A stretch of 25,125 nt of DNA from Bacteroidales bacterium UBA4345 (GCA_002396385.1 DGTD01000046.1:1-25125); one strand, 5' to 3'; positions 1-6,155 are shown, numbered from the stretch's first letter. A program made the numbers and translations. Notes: generated by a model from the sequence alone, not told the origin.

Positions 1-41
1 ACAATCCGTGGCCGCACATCAAGGCCGAGGTCAGTGTTTAG
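1..41 (+). CDS. C-terminal end of an unidentified gene (partial)
   Basis: The frame starting at base 3 reads NPWPHIKAEVSV and then TAG at 39-41. A strong terminator hairpin follows 20 bases later, which fits a plus-strand gene ending here. Only about 13 codons are in the window, so the family cannot be named. The other two forward frames run to later stops and look less protein-like. This is an inference from position and composition only. Confidence 0.35.
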   Translation, partial: NPWPHIKAEVSV

Positions 42-60
42 TTAATCGACACACCTCATA

Positions 61-103
61 AAAAAGATACGTTAATGCCCCTCACGCATTGACGTATCTT
101 TTT
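61..103. terminator. Long bidirectional terminator hairpin
   Basis: An 18-bp stem (left arm 61-78, right arm 86-103) with a 7-base CCCTCAC loop and one G-U type pair. It is flanked by A-runs on the left and T-runs on the right, so it has a U-tract on either strand. It sits between the plus-strand gene end at 41 and the minus-strand DUF2442 gene end at 235 and can serve both. Confidence 0.8.
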
Positions 104-234
104 GCATTTTGCGTACAAAGGAAAAATTCTCTTGTACGTATCAAGCATCGGTAGAATTTTACTCTTCATTCTTAATTTCCATGATTGTAGCGACTGCCCG
201 TCTTCTATAATCAAACGCAAACTATGCCGGATAC

Positions 235-516
235 TCAAATCTTCCCCACCTGCATCTCGTGCGAATAGTTCTGAAAATTTCCCAAAATCTGCTCAATGTG
301 AATCACCTCTGGGCATGAATCCCATGTCACGCCCCCCCCAATCAAATACCACTTGTCACGCTCCTTCACAGGCACGCGCTTCAGGGAAGGAAATGCCGAT
401 ACTGGCATCACGATAGAACGACCATCTTGCAGGTCAACCTGGAATTTGCCTCTGCGAGGGAACGACAATCGCTTGATGCGGGGTGTCACGTTCCAATATC
501 CTTCTGTCTTATACAT
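235..516 (-). CDS. DUF2442 domain protein
   Basis: A 93-aa protein whose body matches the small DUF2442 family as I recognise it: an N-terminal segment ending in a basic patch (PRIKRLSFPRRGKF), a central V-D-L-x-D-G-R-S-I-V-x-P strand-turn-strand, a basic K-R-V-P-V-K-E-R-D-K-W segment, and a tail reading G-G-G-V-x-W-D-x-C-P-E-V-I-H-I-E. The biochemical function is not established. It lies 3 bases downstream of a DUF4160 gene on the same strand, and the two families are commonly found side by side, so the pair is probably one transcription and functional unit. It ends just before the terminator at 61-103. A TTG-initiated 60-codon frame overlapping its stop was not accepted. Confidence 0.75.
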   Translation of the reverse strand: MYKTEGYWNVTPRIKRLSFPRRGKFQVDLQDGRSIVMPVSAFPSLKRVPVKERDKWYLIGGGVTWDSCPEVIHIEQILGNFQNYSHEMQVGKI

Positions 517-519
517 AAG

Positions 520-816
520 CTATTTTGTTTTCTTGATTCTTATTATTCTGATAGGTCTGCCTTGTTTGAACAGCTCCCACTGAACAAGAAGCTTTTCACG
601 ATAGTCAGTGGCTATTTTCAGTATTTCCTTTACTTGCGCATCTGTCAGGTCGCCTTTATCTTCCACCTCTACGATAGGTTCAAGCCATATCTTGCATAAG
701 TGTTCAGTGCTACGCTTACCCACATGCACATGCGCACGATTCTCGTAATAGTCGGTATTCCAAAACAGAAAGTTCCAGATAACCTTAGCCGTTATATATA
801 ACAATATTTTTGGCAT
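520..816 (-). CDS. DUF4160 domain protein
   Basis: A 98-aa protein of the DUF4160 type. It opens with a hydrophobic MPKILLYITAKVIWNFLFW strand and has the family's diagnostic His-rich turn, here N-R-A-H-V-H-V-G-K at about residues 27-35. The second half is an amphipathic helix and a basic C-terminus (RPIRIIRIKKTK). The molecular role is unknown; pairing with DUF2442 recurs in accessory regions and has prompted toxin-antitoxin suggestions, which I treat as unproven. Start: ATG at 816, about 20 bases downstream of the point where the -7 box at 845-852 would start transcription. It is the first gene of the two-gene unit. Confidence 0.75.
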   Translation of the reverse strand: MPKILLYITAKVIWNFLFWNTDYYENRAHVHVGKRSTEHLCKIWLEPIVEVEDKGDLTDAQVKEILKIATDYREKLLVQWELFKQGRPIRIIRIKKTK

Positions 817-844
817 GTTATTACTCTTATTAATATTCTGATTG

Positions 845-852
845 CAAAATTA
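845..852 (-). promoter_or_regulatory. Bacteroidetes -7 box for the DUF4160/DUF2442 pair
   Basis: Read on the minus strand this is TAATTTTG, a perfect match to the Bacteroidetes -7 consensus TAnnTTTG. It lies 28 bases upstream of the DUF4160 ATG, giving a leader of roughly 20 nt. No clear TTTG -33 partner is visible at the usual 19-21-base distance, so the assignment rests on the -7 box and its position. Confidence 0.5.
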
Positions 853-904
853 CATCTTTTTTCTCTTTAATTGAGAAATCATCCCTTTTCTTTAGCTTTT
901 TCCC

Positions 905-1789
905 TCACTTCTCTATTCTGAAATAGTTGAGGGCGGCTTTATACTGATCTTGTGCCGTAAGGCAGGTGTCGGTCAAGTATCCGTTAGTGTGGCCCCACTC
1001 ATGCAGGCCACGATAATAGAACATCTTCAGTTCGTCGGTAATGATGAAGGGAACATAGCCATTGGCAAGGCACTCTTTAAACATTATCAGCCTGCCCACA
1101 CGTCCGTTTCCATCTTGAAAAGGATGAATAGCCTCAAAACGCACGTGAAAGTCAAGAATATCGTCAAAAGAAGTTTTTTTGATTGCATGATAGCTTTTGA
1201 GCAATAATTTCATCTCAGTGTGAACAGCTTCTGGTTGGCAAGTCTCCATGCCGCCCACCTCATTGGGCAGACGCTTGTATTCTCCGACAGCGAACCAAGC
1301 TTTCAGACTGTCAGACGTCCCCGATTTCAGCAAAAAGTGCAGCTGTTTGATGAAACATTCCGTCAGTTTCTCCTCTGCGTGATCAATTATATAGTCGATA
1401 CAGCGGAAGTGATTGACGGTCTCCACCACATCGTCAACATTAACTGCCGCATCTGTAACACCAATGGTGTTGGTTTCAAAAATATAGCGGGTCTGTTCGT
1501 GCGTTAACCGGCTACCTTCTATATGGTTAGAACTATATGTCAAATCAATCTGGGTGCGGTGGTAGATGCCCCCCTTCATTCTAGCGTCCTTCTGTTCTCG
1601 CAAGATACAGAGCAGAGGCGACGGTTTCGATTTTGCCCTCCTTCCAGGCAAGGTTGCATCTGCAGGAATATTCCACGTTTTGCCCGTAATGAATACACCT
1701 GCTATTTTTCCGCTAGCGCAATAATTGCGCACGGTACGTTCCGAGACTCCATACTTCTCGGCAAACTGACCAACTGATATATATTCCAT
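905..1789 (-). CDS. Fic family protein, class II, with N-terminal DNA-binding helix
   Basis: A 294-aa Fic/DOC-fold protein, predicted to transfer AMP (or a related nucleotide moiety) to a protein hydroxyl. The intact catalytic motif HPFQDGNGRVGR is at residues 222-233 (His for base catalysis, Asp/Asn/Arg for the nucleotide). The inhibitory motif S-N-H-I-E-G at 87-92 fits [S/T]xxxE[G/N] on the N-terminal side of the Fic core, i.e. class II self-inhibition. Residues 2-45 form a helix-turn-helix resembling MerR/excisionase heads (SVGQFAEKYGVSERTVRNYC). I chose ATG 1789 over the upstream TTG at 1807: it is preceded by GAGGAAAGA and starts exactly at the HTH. A palindrome overlapping its promoter suggests autoregulation. 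All key residues are present. Target unknown. Confidence 0.9.
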   Translation of the reverse strand: MEYISVGQFAEKYGVSERTVRNYCASGKIAGVFITGKTWNIPADATLPGRRAKSKPSPLLCILREQKDARMKGGIYHRTQIDLTYSSNHIEGSRLTHEQTRYIFETNTIGVTDAAVNVDDVVETVNHFRCIDYIIDHAEEKLTECFIKQLHFLLKSGTSDSLKAWFAVGEYKRLPNEVGGMETCQPEAVHTEMKLLLKSYHAIKKTSFDDILDFHVRFEAIHPFQDGNGRVGRLIMFKECLANGYVPFIITDELKMFYYRGLHEWGHTNGYLTDTCLTAQDQYKAALNYFRIEK

Positions 1790-1829
1790 TCTTTCCTCTA
1801 TCGGCAAACTTTATACACGATTTCTGCCA

Positions 1830-1861
1830 CAAAGATGCCATTTTTTGCCGATATCGGCAAA
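1830..1861 (-). promoter_or_regulatory. Predicted Fic gene promoter
   Basis: On the minus strand, TTTG (1858-1861), 20 bases, then CATCTTTG (1830-1837). This fits the Bacteroidetes pattern TTTG-N19-21-TAnnTTTG with one mismatch in the -7 box. The predicted start of transcription is about 30 bases before the Fic ATG. The -33 box lies inside the palindrome at 1841-1864. Confidence 0.6.
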
Positions 1862-1864
1862 AAA
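1841..1864. promoter_or_regulatory. Perfect 24-bp palindrome, likely operator of the Fic gene
   Basis: The core is TTGCCGATATCGGCAA, flanked by four more T and A bases on the two sides, centred between 1852 and 1853. A further half-site (TATCGGCAAA) lies at 1799-1808, immediately upstream of the Fic ribosome-binding region. The palindrome covers the -33 box, so a bound dimer would block transcription. The Fic protein's own helix-turn-helix is the obvious candidate ligand. That link is inference. Confidence 0.6.
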
Positions 1865-1910
1865 AAGACCTAAAACCAATAAGGCCAACCTACGTTCTGG
1901 CAAAAAAATA

Positions 1911-2015
1911 GCGATAGCATATCCTTAACTATATAAAAAAGCATAGTTAAGGATACAGAATCGCGATACTTCATCCTTAACTATGCAAAATTGAGGGGTT
2001 AGGGATGAGGTATCG
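1911..2015. repeat. Two-hairpin intergenic element, copy A
   Basis: A 105-bp element aligning without gaps to 4848-4952 with 94 identical bases by hand count. It has two consecutive stem-loops built from the same word. In the first, ATCCTTAACTAT (1921-1932) pairs with ATAGTTAAGGAT (1943-1954). In the second, CATCCTTAAC (1972-1981) pairs with GTTAGGGATG (1998-2007), with one wobble. Weaker similarity to copy B extends left to the Fic start codon. It lies upstream of the Fic promoter. There is no U-tract after either stem, so ordinary termination is unlikely. Confidence 0.8.
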
Positions 2016-2046
2016 GGAATGCTAGTACTTTATTTATGAGGAGGAC

Positions 2047-2098
2047 TCCGCAATCTGCTGAGGAGCGGTATGGAGTTATGTCCTCAGATTTATGCGGA
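2047..2098. repeat. Imperfect inverted repeat
   Basis: The arms are 2047-2064 (TCCGCA, spacer, CTGAGGA) and 2081-2098 (TCCTCAG, spacer, TGCGGA), with a 16-base loop. It belongs to a dense run of repeats filling 1911-2180 between the Fic promoter and the DUF4143 remnant. No gene is credible here. Confidence 0.6.
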
Positions 2099-2106
2099 TT
2101 ACCGGT

Positions 2107-2127
2107 TGAACGGGTATACTCCGTTTA
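2107..2127. repeat. Short palindromic repeat, left copy
   Basis: TGAACGGGTATACTCCGTTT plus A, a quasi-palindrome with arms AACGG and CCGTT. An almost identical word is at 3118-3137. The two copies are in the same orientation and bracket the DUF4143 pseudogene. Confidence 0.6.
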
Positions 2128-2134
2128 TACGAAT

Positions 2135-2180
2135 AAATCCGTCTCAAATAACCGAACAAATCAGCCTCAAATAACCGAAA
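2135..2180. repeat. Two tandem 23-bp repeats
   Basis: Two adjacent 23-base units (2135-2157 and 2158-2180). Both begin AAATC and end in CTCAAATAACCGAA plus one base, differing mainly at three positions in the first half. A diverged single relative is at 8871-8892. Confidence 0.6.
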
Positions 2181-2199
2181 AATCAAAAAAAGCGTTGAA

Positions 2200-2930
2200 A
2201 ATCAAAAGACTACAACCATTAACCAAGCCATTGACTATGTAGACTCTGTAACGGGACGAGACATACAGCGCGTTGATAACGTGAAGCGAAGCCCGGAACG
2301 CGCCAAACGCCTGTTGCGCTCATATGCAAGAAACATATCGCAACCGGCTTCATACGCCACCATCCGCAAAGACATGCTTGCTAACGATGCAAGCACACTC
2401 GACGAAGACACGGTAGCCGACTACATCAAAGCCTTAAAAAACTGTTCGTGATAGAGGACCTTGCGGCCTGGAATCCGAATTTGCGGAGCAAGACCGCAAT
2501 CAGGACTGGCGACACGCGCCATTTTGTAGATCCCAGCATCGGCACTGCGATTTTAGGACTCGGCCCTAAAGACCAGACAAACGATTTAGACACATTCGGG
2601 CTCTTCTTTGAAGATCTGGCAGTAAGGGACTTGCGTGTTTATGCAGAGGCTTTAGACGGCACACTTTACCACTACAGAGACAGCAACGGGCTTGAATGCG
2701 ACGCCGTTCTTCACCGGCGTAACGGCAGCTATGCATTGCTTGAAGTGAAACTTGGCGGGGAAAAAGCAATAAACGAAGGAACTGAAAACCTATTAGAGTT
2801 AGCCAACAAAATAGACACCGATAAAATGTCGGCTCCCTCATTTATGGCTGTCATTGTAGGTGTAGGACAATACTTCTACCGGAGAAAAGACGGAGTATAC
2901 GTCATTCCCATTGGTTGCTTGAAAGATTAA
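2200..2930 (+). pseudogene. Remnant of DUF4143 (AAA-type) ATPase, 5' truncated and frameshifted
   Basis: From about 2221 the frame reads the second half of the widespread ATP-binding DUF4143 family (for example AIDYVDSVTGRDIQRVD, then A-T-I-x-K-D-M). It runs into TGA after KALKNCS at about 2449. The neighbouring frame continues at once as LFVIEDLAAWNPNLRSK to the natural stop at 2930. The shift is explained by the A-run at 2436-2441: six A's where seven would restore K-A-L-K-K-L-F-V-I-E-D. The C-terminal PD-(D/E)XK-like core is intact (E-C-D-A-V, then L-L-E-V-K). The whole N-terminal P-loop ATPase domain is missing; upstream there are only short repeats. A GTG at 2448 could still give a 160-aa C-terminal fragment, but I consider the locus dead. 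Confidence 0.85.
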
Positions 2931-3117
2931 GCCTTCTTGCAGAAGCGGCTATATTTTTACATTTGAGCTATCTATTCTACGGCAATGACGCTTCGACAGA
3001 CAGGGCGGCCAGCGCATAACCGCTTATAGCCACCTGCTATCCGTTTTGAATCAAAAGGGGCTAGTTTAAGGAGAAAATAACTAATTTTACAAAAGCATTT
3101 TCATGGTAGACAAAAAG

Positions 3118-3137
3118 TGAACGGGTATTACCGTTTA
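3118..3137. repeat. Short palindromic repeat, right copy
   Basis: TGAACGGGTATTACCGTTTA, a near copy of 2107-2127 with one base fewer. It overlaps the stop codon of the small minus-strand ORF at 3135. The rest of 2931-3117 shows no gene or strong structure. Confidence 0.6.
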
Positions 3138-3227
3138 GGGTGGGTATTTGATGCGTTTTTCCACTCTATTCTTGAGCAAATTATAAACAACCTGCTCATA
3201 TTGATTTTCTTTATCCGTTGTTCTCAT
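3135..3227 (-). CDS. Possible 30-aa ORF downstream of the HNH gene
   Basis: It starts with ATG at 3227, only 2 bases after the HNH gene's TAA, so it could be translationally coupled. The peptide is short and charged (MRTTDKENQYEQVV at the start, ending RIKYPP). It has no recognisable family, and its stop lies in the palindromic repeat at 3118-3137. It may be a real small partner or the stump of a larger gene. Confidence 0.3.
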   Translation of the reverse strand: MRTTDKENQYEQVVYNLLKNRVEKRIKYPP

Positions 3228-3229
3228 TT

Positions 3230-4393
3230 TTATTCATTTGCCAAGTAGTCATATCCATCCCATTCTTTTCCTTGTAACTCTGTAGTTATCCATTGGTCAC
3301 ACGCTCCTGAAGTTTCAAATCTATCAAGATATTCATGATAGAAGACTCCTTCTTTAAAAGTAATTTCAGCTATACCATAAGCCCACAATCCAAGATATGA
3401 AACAACCCACAAACGGCTTTTATCATCATCAAGGGTGAAAAATTCAACCTTGGACTCGTTGTTGCTGCTCTTTGCATATACTGCGCCATTCTGTAGTGCG
3501 TTTGCATAGTCCTCAAGTGGAAATGCTCCATACGTCTGAGGGCAACAGATAAAATCCATTGGTGTTTTCCAATTTATTTGCATACAATTAGACGTTATAG
3601 ACTGAATTGGTTTTCTTCTTTCTTCACGAAGTCTTTTCATTTCTTCCTCAAATTTACGTTCTTCTTCGGCTCTTTGCTTTTCTGCCTCGTCTTCGCATTT
3701 CTTCAATTCCTGAATAATCCTTTGTTTCGCCTCTTCTTGTTGTTTCTTCTGTTCATCAGTCAATTTCGGCATCTGGTAGCCTTTCATAAAATTGTCTTTA
3801 TTGGATTTTTTTTCATAAATCCAATCTCCTATTTTACCCTTAACCTCTGAAGTTTCTTTCGTTTTTGGGGCGTTTTTAAGCCACTCTTTGATATTTACTA
3901 AAGAATTTTCTGCCTCTTCTTTAGAAACAGTACGCATCCATTCAAAATTTCTGTCTTCATGGGTATAGTCACGGAGCATTGATGGATTCTTCAAAAAATT
4001 CTCTACACTACCACATATATATTCTATCTTCGAACGTGTAATTTCATTATTTAGAATATTTTCCAATTTGCTAAGCCAACGAAGATTGTCGGCACGATTA
4101 TTATTGCGATTGGTATCAATATGATCAACCACGTGGTCTTTAGAAGGAGCCTCTCCATGGAAAGCCGTCGCAACTATCCGATGAACTCTTTCGCCACAAA
4201 AAAGCATATAGCCAGTTTCGGAAGAGGGAACACCAAAAGTCCATTTATTGTCGTTAGGGCGAGGACGTTTTCCTTCTTTTGTATGCCTCATAATGGCACC
4301 ATTATCACGTACAGAATACTTTTCATTCTTGTAAACACATTCGACTTCCTGCGAATAAGTGTTTAATAAATTATCAAAATAATTATTTTCCAT
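3230..4393 (-). CDS. HNH endonuclease with coiled coil and unknown C-terminal domain
   Basis: A 387-aa protein. Residues 70-108 carry a homing-type HNH signature: V-H-R-I-V-A-x-A-F-H-G, then D-H-V-V-D-H-I-D-T-N-R-x-N-N-R and A-D-N-L-R-W. This predicts a metal-dependent DNA nuclease. Residues 20-65 look like the small beta domain that often precedes this core. Residues about 208-262 are an uninterrupted Lys/Glu/Arg/Gln-rich coiled coil. The last 120 residues form an aromatic domain with several Cys that I do not recognise. I chose ATG 4393; the earlier TTG at 4399 adds two residues. There is no Shine-Dalgarno. Free-standing homing HNH enzymes are usually under 200 aa, so the coiled coil and C-terminal domain make this something other than a simple homing enzyme. 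Confidence 0.8.
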   Translation of the reverse strand: MENNYFDNLLNTYSQEVECVYKNEKYSVRDNGAIMRHTKEGKRPRPNDNKWTFGVPSSETGYMLFCGERVHRIVATAFHGEAPSKDHVVDHIDTNRNNNRADNLRWLSKLENILNNEITRSKIEYICGSVENFLKNPSMLRDYTHEDRNFEWMRTVSKEEAENSLVNIKEWLKNAPKTKETSEVKGKIGDWIYEKKSNKDNFMKGYQMPKLTDEQKKQQEEAKQRIIQELKKCEDEAEKQRAEEERKFEEEMKRLREERRKPIQSITSNCMQINWKTPMDFICCPQTYGAFPLEDYANALQNGAVYAKSSNNESKVEFFTLDDDKSRLWVVSYLGLWAYGIAEITFKEGVFYHEYLDRFETSGACDQWITTELQGKEWDGYDYLANE

Positions 4394-4847
4394 AAGCAAT
4401 GCTATTTAAATGTGATTAGTTAAACTATTCAAGTATAGTCACCATTATCATTCCACTTTCTGCTATCATTTCCGATAAGAAAATTCCCTATTGAACTTCC
4501 CATTTTTTGACAACTGGTTAATACTTTTTCTTTTCTTCCTTTAGCAGACGGTTGGTGAGAGGTCAGCCTTTCACCAACCGTCTGCTAAAATTCAAAATTA
4601 TAAAAAAATCGCCTTATGCTAATGACAATAAGGTAATCTTTAGAAGGCGCCATAACATTGTCAAGACAGAGGAGAAGCCTTTGTTCGTTATTATTATTCC
4701 ACACTCTTCCCTTATCGGCAAACCTCTTATGCGATTTCGGCCACAAAGGTGCCATTTTTGCCTATACCAGCATACAAATAGTAATAAAGAGACTCCAAAG
4801 ACACAGTTCTTTCTTTATTAGGTCGACCTATGTTCTGGGAAAAAGCG
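4394..4847. other. Intergenic region without a convincing gene
   Basis: A 450-base AT-rich stretch upstream of the HNH gene. It contains a 19-bp perfect inverted repeat (4540-4589), a minus-strand 24-codon frame (ATG near 4500) with no support, and, from about 4703, a diverged copy of the Fic upstream region. That copy includes the half-site TATCGGCAAA (4713-4722) and a degraded version of the Fic -7 box. No protein-coding signal was accepted. Confidence 0.6.
4540..4589. repeat. 19-bp perfect inverted repeat with 12-base loop
   Basis: The left arm 4540-4558 reads TTTAGCAGACGGTTGGTGA; the right arm 4571-4589 is its exact reverse complement; the loop is 4559-4570. It is AT-flanked but lacks a clean U-tract directly after the stem on either strand, so it is not a typical terminator. 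It could be an mRNA hairpin in the leader of the HNH transcript, a protein site, or the fused ends of a lost element. Confidence 0.75.
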
Positions 4848-4952
4848 GTGATAGCACATCCTTAACTATACAAAAAAGTATAGTTAAGGATACAGAATCA
4901 CGACACTACATCCTTAACTACGCAAAATTGAGGGGTTAAGGATGCGTTATCG
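4848..4952. repeat. Two-hairpin intergenic element, copy B
   Basis: The second copy of the element at 1911-2015 (94/105 identical, same orientation). Stem 1 here is a perfect 14 bp (4858-4871 with 4878-4891, loop AAAAAA). Stem 2 is a perfect CATCCTTAAC/GTTAAGGATG (4909-4918 with 4935-4944). Both stems pair better than in copy A. It overlaps the 3' third of the 56-aa ORF at 4898-5068. Confidence 0.8.
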
Positions 4953-5068
4953 ACATAATCAGAGTAAAACATCCTTGTTGAAAGCCATCTTTCTTGATTC
5001 TCCCAGTTTTTAGAAGCAACTTCTGCATTATATGACTTTTGTCTTTGGCGCAAGTCTAGCTTAATCAT
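4898..5068 (-). CDS. 56-aa ORF overlapping the PLD gene stop
   Basis: It begins ATG at 5068 inside the last codons of the phospholipase-D-like gene (ATGATTAA overlap, 8 bases), an arrangement typical of translational coupling. The first 40 residues look like a real, charged helical protein (MIKLDLRQRQKSYNAEVASK, then N-W-E-N-Q-E-R-W-L). The last 15 or so are encoded by the two-hairpin repeat, which suggests the original C-terminus was replaced when the repeat arrived or was copied here. I do not recognise the family. Confidence 0.5.
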   Translation of the reverse strand: MIKLDLRQRQKSYNAEVASKNWENQERWLSTRMFYSDYVDNASLTPQFCVVKDVVS

Positions 5069-6155
5069 ACCCTTTTTGAATCATTAATAAAATCTCATCT
5101 AACACTGCGAAATCCTTAATATCAGTTTTTTTGCATACCTCTGCAAATACTTGACACATTTGACGGTATTGCTCTGAGAATTTAGAACCATGAAGGAAGT
5201 GCATATGTACGCTGTCTAAGTATTGTTTTGTAATACCATTAAAGACAATATACTTCTTTGGATTATGAACTGTCAGTATTTTCGTGATGATATTTTTACC
5301 ACATCCAAAAACTTTATAATCACCTTCTAGAGCATCTGTAATACGTTGTTCAACAGTAACACCTTCATCACACAGGTGCTTGAACAAACGCCTTAAAGTT
5401 CCATCTTTTACAGCGTTTATTAGTTCATTTTTGTACGCTTGACGAATCTGCCCCAATGAACCAATACATAAAAACTTCGGAATATCAATTTTTTTGAAGT
5501 CATTGTAATAGTCTATGGATTCTTTAATATCTTCTACATCACCAGCTCGTGATTTGCATATTTCATAATAATCCTCCTGTTTACGTCTCTTTGCAAGTTC
5601 TTTTTCTATTTCCGCTTTCTGTTCTTTGAATATGTCTAATTCTTTAGTAATTAAATTGAAGTCATTTTCCCGTTCTTTCCTCTTTTTAGTCCACTTCACA
5701 GTATATTCCTTGTAATTAGCCAAAAAATTATCTGTGATTGGTTCGGCTTCTTCAAACACTTTACTAAACCAACCAAGAATGCCTTTACATGTATCCTGAT
5801 TAGTAATAGACACAGATAGTTCTACATTTGTATTCATTCCACCATCGGTGAAGTTTGCTGAACCTACATAAGCCACTAGAGATCCATCCTTCATCCTAAA
5901 CAAATAAACCTTTGGATGAAAAAATTCACTACGATAAATTTTAGCATCAGATGAATAACGATTTTTTAGCTCTTTCAAAACCTCAATTGGCGTTGGAAGA
6001 TTCACTCCTACGACAAACTTGATTTTGTTTGTTTTCTTTGCCTTATCAAGAATCCTTAAACAGGAGTCACCAACCAACGCCACAGCAATGTATGCTTCTA
6101 CGGACTTTGAAAACGAATCAGCAATACTTTTACCTATGTTCTGAATCACATCCAT
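5061..6155 (-). CDS. Phospholipase D-fold protein with coiled coil
   Basis: A 364-aa protein with a single PLD-superfamily catalytic motif: H80-P-K82 in F-F-H-P-K-V-Y-L-F, then G-S-A-N-F-T-D at 98-104 and Glu112 in the N-x-E-L position. This is the HxK...GSxN...E form seen in PLD-type nucleases, restriction enzymes and helicase-linked proteins rather than the lipid enzymes. With one motif per chain, it should act as a dimer. Residues 155-200 form a basic coiled coil. Residues 215-364 are an alpha-helical domain I do not recognise. No signal peptide or membrane segment, so cytoplasmic. It sits between a small acidic gene upstream and a coupled 56-aa ORF downstream. A role in nucleic-acid processing or defence is inference. 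Confidence 0.75.
   Translation of the reverse strand: MDVIQNIGKSIADSFSKSVEAYIAVALVGDSCLRILDKAKKTNKIKFVVGVNLPTPIEVLKELKNRYSSDAKIYRSEFFHPKVYLFRMKDGSLVAYVGSANFTDGGMNTNVELSVSITNQDTCKGILGWFSKVFEEAEPITDNFLANYKEYTVKWTKKRKERENDFNLITKELDIFKEQKAEIEKELAKRRKQEDYYEICKSRAGDVEDIKESIDYYNDFKKIDIPKFLCIGSLGQIRQAYKNELINAVKDGTLRRLFKHLCDEGVTVEQRITDALEGDYKVFGCGKNIITKILTVHNPKKYIVFNGITKQYLDSVHMHFLHGSKFSEQYRQMCQVFAEVCKKTDIKDFAVLDEILLMIQKGYD

Noticed and set aside
56..238. 60-codon minus-strand frame overlapping the DUF2442 stop
   Set aside because: It starts with TTG, and its C-terminus would be encoded by the terminator hairpin at 61-103. No family resemblance.
1921..2007. Hairpins of the two-hairpin element as a CRISPR or retron RNA
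   Set aside because: There are only two units, no spacer regularity, and no cas or reverse-transcriptase gene in the window.
2036..2242. 68-codon plus-strand frame
   Set aside because: It is made of repeats (inverted repeat and tandem 23-mers) and runs into the DUF4143 remnant in the wrong frame.
4552..4939. Two plus-strand frames of about 90 codons
   Set aside because: They cross the 19-bp inverted repeat and the duplicated Fic leader with no protein-like composition, so they are best read as non-coding.
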